From Larix sibirica (lineage: Eukaryota > Streptophyta > Pinopsida > Pinales > Pinaceae), in contig NWUY0300099734.1 in the NCBI GenBank assembly GCA_004151065.3, positions 8,170 to 19,326 on the forward strand: a stretch of DNA of 11,157 nt, read 5' to 3'. Shown piece after piece: positions 7,921 to 11,157 of the stretch. Position 1 is the first letter of the stretch; the number at the start of each line of letters is the position of its first letter. The translations under genes were made by a program, and so were the position numbers. The notes under the pieces were generated by a model that was not told the origin of the DNA, did not search any database, and worked only from the letters and a program-made list of their open reading frames with translations.

Positions 7921-8803
7921 GTCTAGGACCTAGGTTGGGCCATGACTACAATTATTCTTTGGTTAACATATCAGCAACTCAATTAAGGTAACCAAGCTCG
8001 TAAACAATATCAAAATCAATGTTTTGAAGCCACATAAACCATTTCAAAATCCTAGAATTATTTTCTTCCATTAGACATTCATTTCTAAATATTCCTGGCA
8101 TGATCTTCAAATATCTTTTAGTTAAGAACTTTATAGGCTTCAAATACAACTTAAAAATTATTTACTATCCTTTTGACAACAAAAATATCCTTATGGCTTG
8201 AGGGATAATCAATCTCTTCATTTTTAAAAGAACTTGAAATGTAGCCACAAATTTCTTCTCTATCTCCATGTTTTTATATTGTAACACCTCCCATGCTTTA
8301 TTTGAGGCATATGTTTCTATGACAAGGTCTCTGGTGCCTTGCAAGAGAGAGAGAGAATGAAACCGTTTAACTTTATCTTTGATTCTTCCTATATCTTCTA
8401 TCATTTAAGAACTCCGTTTTGGGGGATTCTTTTTTAGGCGTTATTGTAGGACATATATATCATTTGCTTTTCACTTATAAAAAATCCCGATGTATTTCAA
8501 ACTTTCCAAGAAACATTGCAATTGAACGTTTTCTAGAATTTGGTTTGGAAAGCGGGTGAAAACCTTCAAGACATGATCTTCAATAATTACCTAACCTTTG
8601 TTAATTTTGAAACCAAGGAATTCAATGTCTGTCTTCTCGATTTCCATCTTTCTTTTAGAGAGTATGAGGCCATTCTTGTAAACCAATTGATAAAATTCCT
8701 GCAAATGTTTGAAGTGTTCTTACGGATTCTCTGAGCAGATTAATATGTCATCAATATAGACAAGTGCCCATTTATTTTCTCTAAAATTATCTTCCATTGT
8801 TTT
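7913..8803 (-). pseudogene. Caulimovirid-like RT (C-terminal half) and RNase H, with stops
   Basis: The frame starts in the middle of RT, 15 codons before the catalytic YIDD (8747-8758). It runs 297 codons to TAA at 7913-7915 without a frameshift. It contains GLILSKRKMEIEKTDIEFLG after the YIDD, RLKKNPP near 8420-8440, an RNase H start with VIETYASNKAW near 8320-8290, and a tail with KWFMWLQNIDFDIVYELGYL and VADMLTKE near 8040-7955. In the RNase H the first catalytic Asp is Tyr (8309-8311). In-frame stops lie at 8720-8722, 8591-8593, 8471-8473, 8441-8443, 8405-8407, 8162-8167 (two), 7979-7981, 7952-7954 and 7946-7948. The N-terminal side is cut at 8804 by a solo LTR. The enzyme would convert pregenomic RNA to DNA. 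Confidence 0.85.
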
Positions 8804-10339
8804 TGTAACATCCCCAAAATACCACATAAAAAAACTATTTTGATTAATTATTCTAGATGATACTCGATTATCATGACTTATTTTGTTGTCCCAATAGAAA
8901 AGGATGTTTAACTCTGCTTTTGTTGAAGATATGATAGCTTGATCATTGATATTGTCCTCAGTGTTAAACCATGACTACTATGATCATTAGATTTACTATG
9001 GGATCACTTATTCGTATTAAGGATAGTGTCCTCTTAGAGACTTATTCCATCTATCTCTCTTTTGTGTTTAAATACACTATTTACCATGTATTTGTGTGAC
9101 CCATATATCATTATGTTAATAATTATATCGATATATAATCATATTATCATTGTTTATTTTTATCCTTGTAATAATTGACAAGTTGTTATGTAATCATGTC
9201 TATATGACAGGTTCTGATTAACATAATATTACTAACCCAAACTTTATAAACATAAATTTTATAATCCCAATGTAATATCTATATATATAAACTTATTGAG
9301 TCCTAACTTGGCCTTCGACCTACCTAGTCGAGGCTAGGTTCATCCACTTGGTTACGACTAGGTTCATCCACTTAGCTAACACATTAGTGAACTTGTTATA
9401 ATTTATAATGTTTATGTGTTTGGAGAGGGGTGAAGCCTACAACAAGGTTCATCCACTTGGCTAACACATTAGTGAAATTGTTATCACTTATAATGTTTAT
9501 GTGTTTGGAGAGGGGTGAAGCCTACAATAGGGTTGTGTTTTACTTAGCATGGATGTATGCTAACCGGTAGTCCACTTGCAGGTGCTATATAATGTATGCA
9601 CATGAGGGGGGGTGGATCACAAGGCCAACCCTAGTGATTACAACATCTCCTACCCCATGGTACACACATGTATTCATGCCATGCAGGTATTAAACATTAC
9701 CATAGGGTTATATTTTGATCTTTGGTCCCCTTTCCAACTCCAAGTACTAACTATGCAGGTGACACATTGGTTGGAGGTGGGGATAATATAGCCTTCGGTC
9801 TCCACCTGGCATGCATCCTATCACAGATTTAACATTTAGTATGATCCTCGAGCGGAGGGCATCAAGGGTTTAGTATTGGAGACATCGATTGTATTTTTGC
9901 ATTTGTTGTTTGTGAGGAGTCTCTACCTTTGCGGGAGGGTTTTGGGAGTCGATCTCCAACCTTCATGCTTCCTTTTGGTATGCTCTTAGTCTTTTATACT
10001 CTTGGAATTATTACTTCAAATTTATTATATATATACTATTGTCTTGTACTGCTCACAGGTGCCCGACAAGGAAAGTAAGGGGTTTATGCCTATGGTGTTG
10101 AGCTACGACACGGTGGGAAAGAATGTGGGTCCCCTCCGGGTAAGCACACTACCCTCAAGATACAACCTCGATCCCAAACTTAAAGGGGTTTCAACCCTAG
10201 CACAACCATGATGTTGCAAACATTTTTGTTCCGGAAGTAACACCGTGACTTCTATCCACTAGCTCGGGTTTAACTCGACACCGATTGTGAAATGTATTTG
10301 GGATAGAACACGATAATGAAATTTTTTCTAGCATTTACA
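8804..10339 (+). mobile_element. Solo-LTR-like element, about 1.5 kb
   Basis: The segment begins TGTAACATCCCC, a start typical of plant gypsy LTRs, and ends ATTTACA, so its ends form the inverted pair TGTAA/TTACA. TGTTTT stands immediately outside both ends (8798-8803 and 10340-10345), consistent with a target-site duplication, though six bases rather than the usual five. A TATATATAA lies at 9282-9290. I see no gag, pol or primer-site motif inside, and a LINE starts about 90 bases beyond the right end, so the simplest reading is one LTR left after recombination between the two LTRs of a full element. The orientation is inferred from the TGTAACATCCC start and the TATA box. The 69-codon open frame at 10002-10211 is probably chance. 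Confidence 0.65.
9361..9530. repeat. 85-bp tandem duplication within the solo LTR
   Basis: GGTTCATCCACTT starts a unit at 9361 that is repeated from 9446 with only a few differences over 85 bases; both copies contain TGTTTGGAGAGGGGTGAAGC. A shorter partial start of the same unit lies at 9338-9352. Confidence 0.9.
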
Positions 10340-10427
10340 TGTTTTGCCTCTCTTGTTTCTTTTAACGAATGTTAACGATTTATATATGCAAATCATTTGG
10401 GCTGTACACCCTAGCTTCTTCATTTAA

Positions 10428-11157
10428 CTACTATGTAATTCGGCATTATTTAAGTGTTTAGATGACATGCCTTTTAAGCACTTCAAGTGTTTTTTCTGGT
10501 ATATGCTTATGGATAAACTCAAAACCTGGGACAATCTTGAAGTGCTGGGATGGGTTGGACCTAATCTGTGTATATTATGCAAGAAAAATGTTGAATCGTC
10601 ATACCACTGTTTTCTGGAGTGCTCATACTCAAAAAAGCTGTGGGAAAAGATATATTTACATTTTGGTATTTCGGATAAGTGGGAAGGCAGCAACATTGTG
10701 GCAGGTATTAAAATATGGATAAAAAATTGCAGGGCACACCCTACTCTACCTGTTTTCGCATGCTGGGCCATTTGGTGTGGTCGAAACAAAGTGATATTTG
10801 AGAATCAAACTCCCTCGCTAGATCATACATTTAATGTCATCCTTTCTCTGTACCTCTTATATCCAAATCTAGAATCTGTTCCTATTAAAAGGGATATAGG
10901 ATGTTTTCAGCCATCATACAGTAACCCGGTTTTATTTTTCGATGGGGCTGCAAATATGGGAAATTGTGGTGTTGGGGGGATTATTTTCCTTAGCTCAGAG
11001 CATTTCTACAACCTTCGTTTGAAATGTGGTAGAGGGACAAACATGAAGGCTAAGTTATTAGCACTGTGGTGTGTCATCCATGTGGCAAATATCTTTGGGT
11101 TGGCATATGTAAATATTTTCGGTGACTCAAGAGTCTCTGTAGCAAGACTTCTGTGGT
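10428..11157 (+). CDS. LINE (L1-like) ORF2 C-terminus: zinc-binding RT tail and RNase H, partial
   Basis: One frame stays open from 10428 to the right edge (243 codons). The first recognisable residues are KHFKCFFWYML and KLKTWDNL. They lead to a zf-RVT-type cluster C-X2-C-X8-H-X4-C with Cys codons at 10569 and 10578, His at 10605 and Cys at 10620. This is the domain after the RT of plant LINEs. A linker with PVFACWAIWCGRNKVIF follows, then an RNase H with LFFDGAA (Asp codon 10941-10943), GVGGIIF, and FGDS (Asp codon 11124-11126). The usual glutamate of the AELLAL-type motif is Lys here (11052-11054), which should impair catalysis. RNase H of this kind is a known addition to many plant L1-type elements. 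The start given is the beginning of the open frame; the true protein began far upstream, so the copy is 5' truncated. Confidence 0.88.

Larger units (their letters stand above)
6787..8803 (-). other. Endogenous plant pararetrovirus (caulimovirid-like) fragment
   Basis: On the minus strand a reverse transcriptase/RNase H polyprotein end is followed, with an 8-base overlap, by a second reading frame and then by an intergenic stretch with a TATA box. There is no integrase. RT-RNase H at the end of a polyprotein, a downstream ORF and an intergenic promoter are caulimovirid features, and the RT tail with RLKKNPP at about 8420-8440 belongs to that family rather than to Ty3/gypsy elements. The arrangement is most like the two-ORF florendovirus/petuvirus-type endogenous viruses, though I cannot place it in a genus. 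The copy is old and inactive: movement protein, coat protein, protease and most of RT are absent, and what remains is full of stop codons. Confidence 0.8.

Noticed and set aside
8165-8404. A 79-codon minus-strand frame as a separate gene
   Set aside because: It is in phase with the viral RT and RNase H on both sides and is only the piece between two of its stop codons.
8540-8734. A 64-codon plus-strand frame
   Set aside because: It is antisense to the viral RT just after the YIDD motif.
10424-10789. A 121-codon minus-strand frame and an 86-codon frame at 10462-10722 on the plus strand
   Set aside because: Both are shadows of the LINE frame, whose zinc-binding and RNase H motifs are unambiguous.
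1-11157. tRNA or rRNA genes, CRISPR arrays, bacterial-type operons or a defence system
   Set aside because: None of their signatures is visible; the short repeats found are tandem units without spacers, and the context is plant retroelements.

Overview
The window looks like repeat-dense nuclear DNA of a land plant. Nearly everything recognisable is a decayed retroelement: a Ty1/copia 3' end, a Ty3/gypsy element, an endogenous plant pararetrovirus (caulimovirid-like), a solo-LTR-like insertion and a LINE with a plant-type RNase H tail. The base composition is AT-rich, there are no bacterial operons or ribosome binding sites, and I see no host gene with a convincing exon structure. A large-genome plant, perhaps a gymnosperm, would fit, but that is only an impression.

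Layout. 1-756 (+): the last part of a copia pol, a polypurine tract and a ~400-bp 3' LTR ending in ATAACA. 757-5088 (-): a Ty3/gypsy element read right to left. It has an LTR with a TATA box, an initiator-Met tRNA primer site, gag with a zinc knuckle, protease, reverse transcriptase, RNase H and the first part of integrase. Integrase stops exactly where the copia LTR begins, so the copia element appears to be nested in the gypsy element, and the rest of the gypsy lies beyond the left edge. Two undetermined bases (3687-3688) sit where the N-terminal part of gag should be.

5089-6786: AT-rich sequence without a recognisable gene. It holds a 60-bp tandem array (5723-5926), a diverged 73-bp duplication (6244-6375) and a 54-codon orphan ORF (6071-6235). 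Part of it may be the leader region of the viral element.

6787-8803 (-): an endogenous pararetrovirus fragment. The C-terminal part of the polyprotein (from just before the RT YIDD motif through RNase H) ends at a TAA that overlaps by 8 bases the ATG of a second, 349-residue reading frame. A TATA box lies 77 bp past the end of that frame. Both frames are full of stop codons but have no frameshift. The second frame is the least familiar coding sequence in the window.

8804-10339: a solo-LTR-like element, TGTAA...TTACA, flanked by TGTTTT on both sides, with an internal 85-bp tandem duplication. It cuts the viral RT immediately upstream of the YIDD region. 10428-11157 (+): an uninterrupted LINE frame (zinc-binding RT tail plus RNase H) running off the right edge.

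These parts do not form a pathway. The order of insertion that can be read is copia into gypsy, and the solo LTR into or beside the viral copy.
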